A DNA stretch of 64,000 bases from assembly GCF_001693485.1 (NCBI RefSeq), contig NZ_MAXC01000053.1, positions 124,001 to 188,000 on the forward strand. The letters run 5' to 3'. How positions within the stretch are numbered: the stretch's first letter is position 1; each line of letters starts with the position of its first letter. Positions 25,401-33,974 of this stretch are shown here, in pieces. Below the pieces are notes generated by a model. That model saw only the letters and a list, made by a program, of their open reading frames with translations, searched no databases and was not told where the DNA came from. This DNA is from Bradyrhizobium sp. LMTR 3. GTDB taxonomy: Bacteria; Pseudomonadota; Alphaproteobacteria; Rhizobiales; Xanthobacteraceae. Both the position numbers and the translations under genes were made by a program.

Positions 25401-27350
25401 ATCGTGACGTTCCGCAGGGAGGAGGACCTCTGGCCAGTTGACAGCTCCATCCGACGCGCTGTGCTGCGCGGCGGCGTCCCCGACGCGCCTTGCGACCGCG
25501 TCTTCGGGATGAGGAACGCGGGCACTGTGCTGCCCGAGTTCCAACGCTCCGGCGCGCGGCAGCGACTTGCGGACATGAGCCAGTGCGGCACTGATGTCGA
25601 GTCCACCAGAGTCCTTATAGTCCTTACCATCTTTATCCAGCGACTTGTCGTGAAGGCGAGCAGCAATCCGCGGCTTGTTCTTTTTGCGAAGGTGGTCGCT
25701 GAACCTTCTAAGACGTTTTGCATAATTGCTGACGGTATCTTGAATGATCCCTTCCGCAGGCGCTGCTTTGTACGCTTCGATGAGGGCCGTATCTTCGGGA
25801 TAAGGATTCAGGACAGCGCGTTCTACAATCGGCGGGGCTACGCCCGCCGACAGGGAGGCCTTGAGATGAGCTAATGCCGTAGCGACGTACGAGGAACCAC
25901 CGTTTCTCTCGAACTCCTCGACATCCTCGGTCAGCGTCTCGTCGTCAAGTCGAGCAGCAATGCCCGGCTTGTTGTTTTCAAAGAGCCAACGCCCCAAGTC
26001 AAGAAGATGTTCTCCATTGGACCCGCTGATCGTCTCCTCAAGCCCCAAGATAAGGGACGCGTCTTCGGAATAAAGAGGGCGCGCGCTGTCACCCACGTAA
26101 ACCCCGATTGACTGACCCGGCTGCAGCGCCGAGGCGTCCAGCATTGCCCCACCGCCTCCGCCATGCGGCGCTGAGATGTATTCGTGCCCGCTCCCCTGCA
26201 TCACGGGCTGCGCCTCCCATGGCGATGCACCCACGCGATGGATAGGGGCCTGCATCAGCACGCGATCGCCTGAATTGCCGATCTCGCTCAGCTGCCACCC
26301 AAAGGCCACCGCATCGGCGGACGGGGGCGCCGGTGAGCTCTCTTGTCCGCCCGCGCTGCCCGATTGTTGACGCCCCCAGTTCGTTGAGGCCAAATCGAAT
26401 CGGTCGGCTGGCAGCGGGCCGCCCAGATCCACGGCATCCAAATGCTCCTCCTGGTCGACACTTTGCACGGGCCAGAGGGGTGCTGCACCCATTCCCTGCC
26501 AAAGCTCTGGCGCGTCGAATCGGTCGGCCGGCACCGCACCGCCCAGATCCGCGGCACTACCCAATAGCTGCTCCTGGCCGAAACTTCGCACGGGCGAATG
26601 GGCGGCCGGCTCCAGTGGCAACCGCGAACTGCCTCCCTCTCCGCGCGAAGTGCCCTGCCCCGTGCTCTCGCGGTATTCACGAAGTCTATTCAACGCGTAG
26701 ATGAGTTTGTTGTCATTCGGAAACAACCTCTTAGCGTGGCCGACCAGCGAATCGTGACCGAGCATAGCAATTGAGAAAGGCCGGAGTGCTGCAGATAACT
26801 TGCGAAGATTGCTAGAATAGTTTTCGGCGGTTTTCCGGTCGATCCCTCGACCAAAGCCTGCTTCGGCTGCCGCCCTGATGAGGCGGTCGTCTTCTTTGGA
26901 AGCACGATAATGTGTTGTAATGGGGCGAGCGGGGGCACCGGGATCACGATACCGACTAAGCATTGACAACGCGGGGACGATTACCTTGTCGTTCGGAAAC
27001 AGCCGTTTAGCGTGATCGAGCAACGACTCGTCATCGAGCGTAGCAATACTTTCGCCAGAACGACGCTTGAGCGCATCAGCCAATTTGCGAAGACGACGAT
27101 CATAAATGCCGACAGTGACGGTGCTCGGCGGTACCCCCCGATCACGGGCTGCAGCGGCGGCGGCTTGGATGAGGCGATCGTCTTCCTCCGAGATATCAAA
27201 AGGCTCTCTGCCGAGATTTGCGGCATCGACCTGTGGCATCTCGCCCAAGTGCTGCTCAAATTCCGCTTGCTGCCGTTGCTGCTGTTGGACCGTGGAGTCG
27301 TAGGCAGCAAAATCTCTGTCGAACGGGTTGATATTGTTAAATGGGGCCAT
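22464..27350 (-). CDS. nopD: Type III effector, Ulp1/C48 SUMO-protease family (NopD/XopD-like)
   Basis: This 1628-residue protein ends in a Ulp1-type cysteine protease domain (about 1430-1610). The catalytic set is His1526 (GTHWSLLLVD), Asp1546 (YHYDSYG), Gln1575 and Cys1581 (QRNGYDCGVFV). Such enzymes, secreted by the type III system, process or remove plant SUMO. The N-terminal 1100 residues hold seven diverged repeats of about 70-80 residues (about 55-135, 152-227, 428-499, 519-596, 816-895, 915-986, 1001-1087) with a core like NKPGIAARLYDKSLD. Residues about 350-438 recur at 737-826, and SPVVLPAEGYDQDP occurs twice near 1105-1151. RPAKRRRTL at 721-729 is a nuclear-localisation-like motif. 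A tts box lies 72 bases upstream. It is much longer than the roughly 1000-residue NopD proteins I recall. The symbol is by family. Confidence 0.88.
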   Translation of the reverse strand: MAPFNNINPFDRDFAAYDSTVQQQQRQQAEFEQHLGEMPQVDAANLGREPFDISEEDDRLIQAAAAAARDRGVPPSTVTVGIYDRRLRKLADALKRRSGESIATLDDESLLDHAKRLFPNDKVIVPALSMLSRYRDPGAPARPITTHYRASKEDDRLIRAAAEAGFGRGIDRKTAENYSSNLRKLSAALRPFSIAMLGHDSLVGHAKRLFPNDNKLIYALNRLREYRESTGQGTSRGEGGSSRLPLEPAAHSPVRSFGQEQLLGSAADLGGAVPADRFDAPELWQGMGAAPLWPVQSVDQEEHLDAVDLGGPLPADRFDLASTNWGRQQSGSAGGQESSPAPPSADAVAFGWQLSEIGNSGDRVLMQAPIHRVGASPWEAQPVMQGSGHEYISAPHGGGGGAMLDASALQPGQSIGVYVGDSARPLYSEDASLILGLEETISGSNGEHLLDLGRWLFENNKPGIAARLDDETLTEDVEEFERNGGSSYVATALAHLKASLSAGVAPPIVERAVLNPYPEDTALIEAYKAAPAEGIIQDTVSNYAKRLRRFSDHLRKKNKPRIAARLHDKSLDKDGKDYKDSGGLDISAALAHVRKSLPRAGALELGQHSARVPHPEDAVARRVGDAAAQHSASDGAVNWPEVLLPAERHDQDVVSGMMYEADPSLPFEPTARHNQAPDPGEAVHPLNWPRDHQPAPDELTGSNLLPRDEVPIDEDYTGQLRPAKRRRTLSNPQGDAIGRQLSEIGNSGDRVLMQASIHQLGASPWESQPMMQGSGHEYIPAPHDGGGGAMLDASALQPGQSTGVLVGRSKRPVYSEDAPLILGLEKALIKGGAKELTAKSRVGQLLSLDRWLFEKNKPGIAARLYDKSLDNDVEEFLERGGAPHARTALAHLKASQSAGGAAPIVSRAVLNPYPGDAALIKDFAAASGKRTYATALRAFGHYLRENNKPGIAARLYDKSLDEDAEHYEASGGSEYASEALSHLRGSPLKFERRYSRIATPEDAVLIEAANKWALAAATSQTEREAVWRRASSVRGFSQWLQHNGREPIIGRLNNPDALKTDLNDFKRATNETQVGKGLELLRKYQQAVGANNPLGLQYLEHGAVGSPVVLPAEGYDQDPPWGVMEEAGPPSPLGPAVGSPVVLPAEGYDQDPLWGVIDEAGPPSSLGPTARHSQAPDFGEAVRHLNWRHGHQRAPDELIAALDWSNLLPTQETPLTSFFVNGEHYTAGLMPAGVTRQSTPLNPRGVAIRLRYRPEGAPQPSSRPENPASPELFGRTMEPTGPACARAAAASPAVDETFDVSFAAPEDFSHRTQPVPDRMLSRLRQFGFLPSAAQRVMSYDIRGERYTAILGPGGPNDVQLIHHPRVGSEAAPAAPARARSDIYSGLESLVDLTSTPQELRDDGNYPSVFSRTLSDAQIGDLGPTASLHDRSGLELGARDWLGDEHIAADYALLEQELRRDNPNLAARTRFVDPLVAHYHLRLGTESIALGAFQRIVHNQNGSDTADFLFLPVNDASATDPNRRGTHWSLLLVDRREQARPVAYHYDSYGITNRAIAAELAQRLGARLEPARMAQQRNGYDCGVFVVDGTRALVGRLAQGEGSEHEPLHLDNLVADRQALQDRLRAHPG

Positions 27351-27421
27351 GTTCCCGTCGGATTGGAGCCGTTTCGCATATCTGAGCAGCTCGTTCGCTC
27401 TCTACCTCCCACGCTACTACC

Positions 27422-27442
27422 GTTAGCTTTCGAGAAGCTGAC
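27422..27442 (-). promoter_or_regulatory. tts box (TtsI-dependent promoter) of the Ulp1 effector gene
   Basis: The minus strand reads GTCAGCTTCTCGAAAGCTAA followed by C, an essentially perfect core of the tts box bound by the type III regulator TtsI. It ends 72 bases before the effector start codon. Confidence 0.92.
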
Positions 27443-27970
27443 GCGGTTTAGAGAAAATAGAATATGAGCCAATGGCCAAAGTGTTCTTTCTGCGGGTGCA
27501 GCAGGATCGGTGTCTGCCGAAGAAAGGCTGCTATGAGCATGAGAGAGTTTTGAGTCGGGAAAGTGAAGCAATTCCAACCTCCGTTTGCCGCTCCACTAGG
27601 AGCCCAGTACGGGGCAGCGGATCGCACTATGGCCGTACAGGCATCATGCTGAACTCGAAATCAAATCATGAGCCTTGCCCGGCCGATGCTTGCGCTGCGG
27701 CTGAGCTCGATAGATCTTGCGGGTGCCTCGGCCGCAGGCGCCGCAGCGAGCCACGACGCCGAGCGCGACTAGAGAGGAGAGAGCCCTCTAGCCCGCACGG
27801 CTCTGACATCCTGTGGTGGTGCTGTTGCAGGCTCCGAATCGTCCGCTTCGTGGCGGAGGGTGGATCCGCGCCGCCGATGCAGGTTCGTGGGGCGCTCTCC
27901 TCCGCAGTGATGGCAGCTGAGCGGGAAGCGATCGAAAAATTTGGGCGTCAGTGGCATTCCTTTCTCTGAC
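27443..27970. other. Spacer between two divergent tts boxes
   Basis: About 530 bases separating the promoters of the two effector genes. Short frames are present but none looks like a gene. Confidence 0.5.
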
Positions 27971-27996
27971 TCGTCAGCTTCTCGAAAGCCGCCCCC
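27971..27996 (+). promoter_or_regulatory. tts box upstream of the unknown effector gene
   Basis: The plus strand reads TCGTCAGCTTCTCGAAAGCC followed by GCCCCC. The GTCAGCTTCTCGAAAGC core is identical to the divergent box at 27422-27442. It lies about 45 bases before the chosen start at 28041. Confidence 0.9.
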
Positions 27997-28040
27997 CTTA
28001 CAGAAATAGGACCTGATGTAGCATGCTCGCGGGGAAAATA

Positions 28041-29120
28041 ATGAATATCGATACACCGAACACCGCAGAAGACTTTGTTCAAGCTTACGGTCCCCTGCAG
28101 CAGCATCAACGGGCGCCGGAACAGCCGGACGACCTGAGCGGACAAACCAGGTCACCAGCACACCCGTCCGCGCACCAAGCGAACTTTGAGCAGCAGCTAA
28201 GTGATCTTCGGCCAATCCACCAAACGTCTGATTCAGCTACCGCTTTGACAGCTTCCGAAGTTGGAGCGCCCTCGATCATGACGAAAAGCGATCTGGGAAC
28301 GTGCGCTATCCAGGAAAGCGAACGGTGCCCGGCCCCATCGTTCATCCGAGGGCGCGCCGAACTTGCCGCATCACTGGCCGGAGCGAACGTTGAGGCGCTC
28401 AGGAACGAGATCAGGCTGGCTGAGCAGCGAACAGCACAGTGGCCAAGAACAACCGGATTTTCCGCGGGCAGTATCGATGGCGACCGCATTCTCAAGGACG
28501 TGTTGTCATCATCGTATCTGCCGCTACACCGTTTTCAGAACGAGGACATCGATTGCGAGCCGCTCATAGAGAAGGAGGTGAGTGCCATCGCGCATGTGCG
28601 TTTCTTAGCGGATTTGCGTGCTCACGCTAGCCCGCATGTTTCTAAGGCCGCTATCTGCTCGGACGACGAAAGAGAGGACGAAATTGATAAGGCGCGCCTC
28701 GCTGCATTGCACACCCAAGGCGTTACAGAGAGTGCTTTTGTGTCATTGTGCGAGGACCCCTCACGACTGCTCCTTTCAAAGGACGAGACCGAGCATGGCG
28801 CGAAGGCAATTGCAGAGAACGCTAAGAAATTACACACCTACACGGTACCGAGTGTCACCGCTTGGCCGACCAAAAAAATCAACGGTATTTTAGAGCGCGG
28901 GCATGCTCCTGGAGATGAGGAATTGCGAGTTTGGGTGAGGGGAATACCGACCGAGGAGACCGAGGTCTTGTTTCTGGGCGGCAATCTAGCTGACTATCGG
29001 ACAGCCAGCGTAGATAATCCGAACACGGCTGACGCACTGCAAGATGGTCCGCCCGTCAAGAAAGCAAGGGTCAGCTCCGATACGCCCGAGATGATACGGC
29101 ATCATCACGGCCAAACTTGA
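28041..29120 (+). CDS. Putative type III effector of unknown function
   Basis: A 359-residue protein without any family I recognise. Evidence for an effector is the tts box just upstream and a polar, disordered-looking N terminus (MNIDTPNTAEDFVQAYGPLQ, rich in Q, S, T and P), as in type III substrates. The middle (about 95-260) is helical and charged. The C terminus carries PPVKKARV about 20 residues from the end, resembling a monopartite nuclear-localisation signal. An in-frame ATG lies 18 bases upstream, but the ATG at 28041 has GGGGAAAA directly before it. No signal peptide or membrane segment. It is divergent from the Ulp1 effector and ends 32 bases before the end of the convergent GH127 gene. 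Confidence 0.7.
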   Translation: MNIDTPNTAEDFVQAYGPLQQHQRAPEQPDDLSGQTRSPAHPSAHQANFEQQLSDLRPIHQTSDSATALTASEVGAPSIMTKSDLGTCAIQESERCPAPSFIRGRAELAASLAGANVEALRNEIRLAEQRTAQWPRTTGFSAGSIDGDRILKDVLSSSYLPLHRFQNEDIDCEPLIEKEVSAIAHVRFLADLRAHASPHVSKAAICSDDEREDEIDKARLAALHTQGVTESAFVSLCEDPSRLLLSKDETEHGAKAIAENAKKLHTYTVPSVTAWPTKKINGILERGHAPGDEELRVWVRGIPTEETEVLFLGGNLADYRTASVDNPNTADALQDGPPVKKARVSSDTPEMIRHHHGQT

Positions 29121-29152
29121 TCGCACCTTGACGCGCCACTCAGACATTCGCG

Positions 29153-31117
29153 TCAACGCTCATTAATCCAAATCCGCATTTCGCCTTCGCCGCGGTTAGC
29201 CCAGCTGAACCACGGAATGAATGTCAACGGCTGCGGTTGTAGGTGTCCGGGCACTTTGTCGTACTGATAAAGCGCCCTTTCTTCAGAATGCGTGTGTTGC
29301 AACCGGGCCCCATCAGCCTGCAGCAAAATCTTGTCGCTAAAGAGACCAGTGCCTTCGATAAGCGAAAACCGGCTTTCTGCAGGAAGCCAAACGTTGTGTA
29401 ACTCGGTCCCGTTGTCGGCTTCTTCCAGACAATAAATCAAAGGGCCACGCTGGATAGCCACCTTGCCCGCCAAATTGCGAAGTTGCGGATGACCGTATAC
29501 GCGGCGTACTTCCATCGGCAGCGATAGTTTGATCCGGTCTCCGTGCCGCCACGTGCGGTGAATGTGCAAATATCCCTTGCGCGACTCGCAATTGACAGGC
29601 TCGCCGTTCAGGGTCGTCTCCGGCGCGCTGCACCATTCCGGCAGGCGCAGGGCGAGCGTGTGGGCGATTGGCTGTGTAGATTCCACAGCGATTTCCACCT
29701 CGTCCCCCCAAGGATAGTTGCCGCTCACGAGCAACCGCAGCGTATGCCCGCCGACCGATACCGCCACGCTATTGCCAATATAGAGATTGATATAGAGTGC
29801 GTCTGAGCATGGCGTATAGATGTAATGACCAATTGATGTAAAAATGCGCGCGATGTTCGGCGGACAGCAGGCGCAGCCAAACCAGCGTTGCCGCACCGGC
29901 CTGACGTGACTGTAGATGCCATTGGACCGCAGCGTTTTGGGATGAACTTCGAGCGGGTTAACATAGAAATAGTGACGCCCATCGAAGGCGATACTGCCCA
30001 GGACCGTATTGTAGAACGCGCGCTCCATCACGTCGGCATAGCGACTGTCCACTTCCATCTCCAGCATACGGCGCGCGAACATCATCAGGCCAATCGACGC
30101 GCAACTTTCCGCGTACGCAGTATCGTTCGGCAGATCGTAATCGCTGCTGAACGCTTCGCCGAAGCTTTGCGAGCCGATACCGCCGGTGATATATATCTGG
30201 CGCTGCACCATGTTTTGCCATAGCCGCAGGCAAGCCTGGCGTTGCTGCTCGTTCTGACGCAGACGCGCCAGATGAGCGACCGCAGTCATGAGGTATACAA
30301 ACCGAACCGCATGGCCGGTTGCGGTCCGCTGTTCCGAAATTGGCAGGTGCGCCTGGCTATAGGCTTTATTTTTCACCGTCCAGGGCATGGCAGATGATTT
30401 GACGTGGCAGGATTGCCGGCGTTTCTCGTGTTCTATGTCATAAAAGTGCGGCTCTGTGCCGCGTTGCTCCACGAAATAATTGGCTAGCGTCAGATATCGC
30501 TGCTCCTGCGTCACTTCGTAGAGGCGCGTCAATGCAAGTTCAATTTCTGGATGGCCATCATAGCCGTGTAACTGATCGCGCTCGGGACCGAAGACTGTGC
30601 CGAGGTGGTCAGCAAGCTTGCAAACGACCTCCAGCAGGCGTCGTTTGCCAGTAGCTAGCAAGAAAGCGATACCCGCTTCAATCAAGTGGCCGGCACAGTA
30701 AAGCTCATGGCATTCGGCTAGGTTGCTCCAGCGGTCCTGAGGCGCCGTTAGCATGAAATAGGTGTTGAGATAGCCGTCGTCGCATTGGGCGGCCGCAATC
30801 AATTCAATCAGCTCATCGGCGACTTTCTCCAGGTCCGGATTGGGTGTCTGGCACAGCGACCAAGCAACGGCCTCTAGCCATTTTGCGACATCACTGTCCT
30901 GAAAAACCGTGCCGTAGAACTCCCCCTTCGCACGTCCGGCGGCAATACGGAAGTTTTCTACCGCGTGGCTCGGTGTCGCTTCGGGATTGCGGTCGTTCAG
31001 CGCGTCCCATTGATAGGGAATCGTCACTTCCCTGACCAAGTGCTGGCATTTCCCAATCAACGGATCCGAGACCTGTAGGTCGTGAAGATTGACTTCGGCC
31101 ACATCCCGCTGATTCAT
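29153..31117 (-). CDS. GH127 (DUF1680) beta-L-arabinofuranosidase-like glycoside hydrolase
   Basis: The 654-residue protein belongs to glycoside hydrolase family 127, whose characterised members release beta-L-arabinofuranose from plant hydroxyproline-rich glycoproteins. The zinc-thiolate active site is intact: Glu337 and Cys339 in AYAESC, and Cys417/Cys418 in WFGCACCPPN, which line up in number and spacing with HypBA1 of Bifidobacterium (Glu338, Cys340, Cys417, Cys418). The segment AECHELYCAGHLIEAG is also typical. The start was set at MNQRDVAEVN because GAAGGAG sits 7 bases before it; the frame extends a further 57 bases upstream. No signal peptide, so cytoplasmic. No tts or nod box found. 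Confidence 0.9.
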   Translation of the reverse strand: MNQRDVAEVNLHDLQVSDPLIGKCQHLVREVTIPYQWDALNDRNPEATPSHAVENFRIAAGRAKGEFYGTVFQDSDVAKWLEAVAWSLCQTPNPDLEKVADELIELIAAAQCDDGYLNTYFMLTAPQDRWSNLAECHELYCAGHLIEAGIAFLLATGKRRLLEVVCKLADHLGTVFGPERDQLHGYDGHPEIELALTRLYEVTQEQRYLTLANYFVEQRGTEPHFYDIEHEKRRQSCHVKSSAMPWTVKNKAYSQAHLPISEQRTATGHAVRFVYLMTAVAHLARLRQNEQQRQACLRLWQNMVQRQIYITGGIGSQSFGEAFSSDYDLPNDTAYAESCASIGLMMFARRMLEMEVDSRYADVMERAFYNTVLGSIAFDGRHYFYVNPLEVHPKTLRSNGIYSHVRPVRQRWFGCACCPPNIARIFTSIGHYIYTPCSDALYINLYIGNSVAVSVGGHTLRLLVSGNYPWGDEVEIAVESTQPIAHTLALRLPEWCSAPETTLNGEPVNCESRKGYLHIHRTWRHGDRIKLSLPMEVRRVYGHPQLRNLAGKVAIQRGPLIYCLEEADNGTELHNVWLPAESRFSLIEGTGLFSDKILLQADGARLQHTHSEERALYQYDKVPGHLQPQPLTFIPWFSWANRGEGEMRIWINER

Positions 31118-31394
31118 CTCGTTTCTCCTTCGTGTGGGGCGAACGGCGCCTAGCCAGGCAAGCCAGCTCGCCATGATCGTTGTTGAGGTTGCGGCCTCGA
31201 AATTGGCGGCTGCGCAATCATATTCTCCACGCGAACGTTGAAGCGCTAGAAATGGAAAGGCTGCCCCCTATGCCGCTGGAGGGCGTAAACCTCAGAAAGG
31301 GCTGGTCAGACCGAGCTTCTTTCCAATCTCCTACCGCTGAAATGTCATGAAATAATCACGCTGGAGTCTGTGGGATCACAAGAGCCGGGCCCGC

Positions 31395-33491
31395 CTAAGC
31401 CTCGCCGTCAAGCCAGCCGATCTTGCTCTTCAGGAATCGAAAGCCCAGCACCTCGAAGCCGGCGCGCTCCCTGTTGTCCCGGCCGTAACCATGGCCGCCC
31501 GCCGCCGGCTCGTAGAGATAGGCCTCGTAGCCCATCGCCTGGAGCTTCGCGGCCATCTTGCGCGCGTGTCCGGGATGAACACGATCGTCCCGCCGCGTAG
31601 TGGCGATCAGGATCGGCGGGTACTTAAGGCCGCGCTTGGCGGCATGATACGCGGAATAGGTCTTGAGCCACTCCCACTCGTCGAGCTTATCAGGGTCCCC
31701 ATATTCAGCAATCCAGCTTGCTCCTGCCAGAAGCTTGGTGTAGCGGCGCATGTCGATCAACGGGATCGTGCAGAACAGCGCGCCGAAGCGTTCCGGATAG
31801 CGCGTCAGCATATTGGTGATGAGGATGCCGCCGTTCGATCCGCCCTGGGCTGCGATCCGCTTCGGCGCCGTCACGCCGCGACGCACGAGATCGGCGGCAA
31901 CGGCAGCGAAGTCGTCGTGCGACAATTTCTTACCGCCGAGCCGGCCGGCATCGTGCCAGCGCGTACCGAACTCGCCGCCGCCGCGTAAATTCGCCTGCAC
32001 CGTGGTGCCGCCGCGCTCGAGCCAAAGCCTGCCAAGCGCTGAATTGTAGTACGGCCTCACCGAGATCCCAAAGCCGCCGTAGCCGCTCATGTGGACGGGC
32101 GCATCGCCCGTCTCGTCGGCCGGACCGGTCTGTACATAGGGGATGCGCTCGCCATCAATCGAAATGGCCTCGTGTTGGGTGACCACCAGCCCATCCGTGG
32201 TAAAGGTCTTCGGCGCCTGCTTGAGCACGGTCGGGCTGGCGACGTTATTCTCGATCAGCATAAGCGAAGCTGGCGTGAGCGGATCCTGGCTCCCGACGAG
32301 CAGGTCGCCATTGCCTTCGGATGGATCGCAATCAAGGGGCCAGAGGTCGACGACCCCGATGTCGGGAAACCCGCGCAGCTGCGCGCGGCTCCACCCCTTG
32401 TCGGATGGCGTGCAGATCTCGAAGAACGGCCGCAGTTCGTTGAGAATGGAAAGCACAAGCTTGCCGGCACTCCAAAAGAACCCCTGCAGCGCGCGGCGCG
32501 GGCCTGGTTCGAAAAGAACCTCGAACTGACGGTTGCCTTCAAGGAACGCCGCCAACGAGGTGACGAGCACAGTATCCGCGGCATAGGTCCGTCCCGCAAC
32601 AGACCAGGATTCGCGCGGCTTGATGGCAAGCCAATCGCGATGGGGGAACATCCAGATGTTGCTTGGCAGATTGAGTTTAGTCGTGGCGCCGGATTCGTCA
32701 CCGAGCCAGATGGCAAAATTGAAGGTGTCTACCCCATCGACGAACCACATCCGCGGCGGCGCAACGGTGTGGTCGACATTGCAGCCTACTCCGACATGAT
32801 CGGCTGCGATCTCAAAGATCGCTGTCGTTTGATCGGCCTGCGTACCGCGGCGCCACAGCCTCACCGTACGTGCATAGCCGGAGATCGTCGCCATGCCCTG
32901 CCCATGCGAGCTCGACAGCACCAGCGTATCGGGATCGAGCCATTCAACCGCGCCCTTGGCTTCCGGCAAGACGAAGCCATCGCTCACAAAGGCCTTCGCG
33001 TCCGTATCAAACTCACGCAAAGTGACGGCATCGCTGCCGCCGCGCGAGAGGCTCAAAATCGTCCGTCTATGATCCCCGGCCAGTGAGGCCGTCGCTTTCA
33101 GAAGCCAGTCCTCGCCTTCGCTGACAGCGAGCTGATCGATGTCGAGCAGAACTTCCCATGACGGCTTCGGCGTGCGAAATTCTTCCAGAGTGGTTCGTCG
33201 CCAGAGGCCGCGTGGATTATTGGCGTCCTTCCAGAGATTGTAGAGATAGCCGCCGCGCCGGCTGACATAGGGGATACTGTCCGGATGGTCGTAAATCGAC
33301 GTCAGCGCGTCACGATCTCGCCCAGCTGCCGCTCCGCCCAACAGCTGGAGCGTTCTGCTATTTTGCCGCTCGACAAAGTTCAGCGCCCGCGCACCTTCGA
33401 TCTCTTCCAACCACAGATAGGGATCATCGTCGGGAGCGGAAAGCGTGGGTTTTCCAGCCAGCGACTTTGGCGTCGCGCTTGCTTTGATCAC
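31395..33491 (-). CDS. Prolyl oligopeptidase family (S9) serine peptidase
   Basis: A 698-residue S9A-type peptidase: an N-terminal beta-propeller (DPYLWLEEIEGARALNFVE at the start is typical) followed by an alpha/beta hydrolase domain. The catalytic serine is in AAQGGSNGGIL, the aspartate probably in TTRRDDRVHPGH and the histidine in AAGGHGYG near the C terminus. Such enzymes cleave proline-containing peptides in the cytoplasm; no signal peptide is evident. The start is a GTG preceded by GGAG, 3 bases after the stop of a small upstream ORF, so they may be coupled. It is downstream of nothing obviously related to symbiosis. Confidence 0.92.
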   Translation of the reverse strand: MIKASATPKSLAGKPTLSAPDDDPYLWLEEIEGARALNFVERQNSRTLQLLGGAAAGRDRDALTSIYDHPDSIPYVSRRGGYLYNLWKDANNPRGLWRRTTLEEFRTPKPSWEVLLDIDQLAVSEGEDWLLKATASLAGDHRRTILSLSRGGSDAVTLREFDTDAKAFVSDGFVLPEAKGAVEWLDPDTLVLSSSHGQGMATISGYARTVRLWRRGTQADQTTAIFEIAADHVGVGCNVDHTVAPPRMWFVDGVDTFNFAIWLGDESGATTKLNLPSNIWMFPHRDWLAIKPRESWSVAGRTYAADTVLVTSLAAFLEGNRQFEVLFEPGPRRALQGFFWSAGKLVLSILNELRPFFEICTPSDKGWSRAQLRGFPDIGVVDLWPLDCDPSEGNGDLLVGSQDPLTPASLMLIENNVASPTVLKQAPKTFTTDGLVVTQHEAISIDGERIPYVQTGPADETGDAPVHMSGYGGFGISVRPYYNSALGRLWLERGGTTVQANLRGGGEFGTRWHDAGRLGGKKLSHDDFAAVAADLVRRGVTAPKRIAAQGGSNGGILITNMLTRYPERFGALFCTIPLIDMRRYTKLLAGASWIAEYGDPDKLDEWEWLKTYSAYHAAKRGLKYPPILIATTRRDDRVHPGHARKMAAKLQAMGYEAYLYEPAAGGHGYGRDNRERAGFEVLGFRFLKSKIGWLDGEA

Positions 33492-33494
33492 GCT

Positions 33495-33698
33495 TCACTC
33501 CATCCCTGGCGTTGACGCGCACTCCCGACACGGCACCGCATCAAAGCTTTGATATATTGCATCCGTAGTCCCTTGATGTGCCCGCCGTGCTGGGTTCATC
33601 GATGCTGATTGCCATGTCTCCGTCAGTTCCATCAATTGCTGAAGTTGGTAGTTGATTTGGGCGCGCTCGGACGCATCTGGCATGACGGACATCCTCAA
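33495..33698 (-). CDS. Small ORF upstream of the S9 peptidase gene
   Basis: A 67-residue frame containing QINYQLQQLMELTETWQSA, ending 3 bases before the GTG of the peptidase gene. Starts at 33698 or at an internal ATG at 33683 are both possible. A diverged copy of about 110 bases of this sequence occurs near 46.58-46.69 kb (VNY... near the matching position), so it is at least an old duplicated element. I do not know a family; it may be a gene remnant rather than a working gene. Confidence 0.4.
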   Translation of the reverse strand: MRMSVMPDASERAQINYQLQQLMELTETWQSASMNPARRAHQGTTDAIYQSFDAVPCRECASTPGME

Positions 33699-33974
33699 CC
33701 CTTGGACCCCAAGCCGCCGGGGGCAACTCTTCGATGCGAGCGCGGCTTTGCTTGCCGAGTGGGACGATATTGCCGAGCGGCCTGGGCGACACCGTAGATG
33801 CTAACCGCTCCTGCAAAGCGCCACTCCGGACCGCCTTCAGACGCCAAATGCTGGTCAGCTCCGGGCCAAACAGGTCGGAGCGCAATCGATCAGATCTAAC
33901 AATACAAAAGCAGCTCACTATGCGTGGTCGCGTTGTTGTGGCCATGTTCAATGAACTCTACTCGACTGCGGCAC

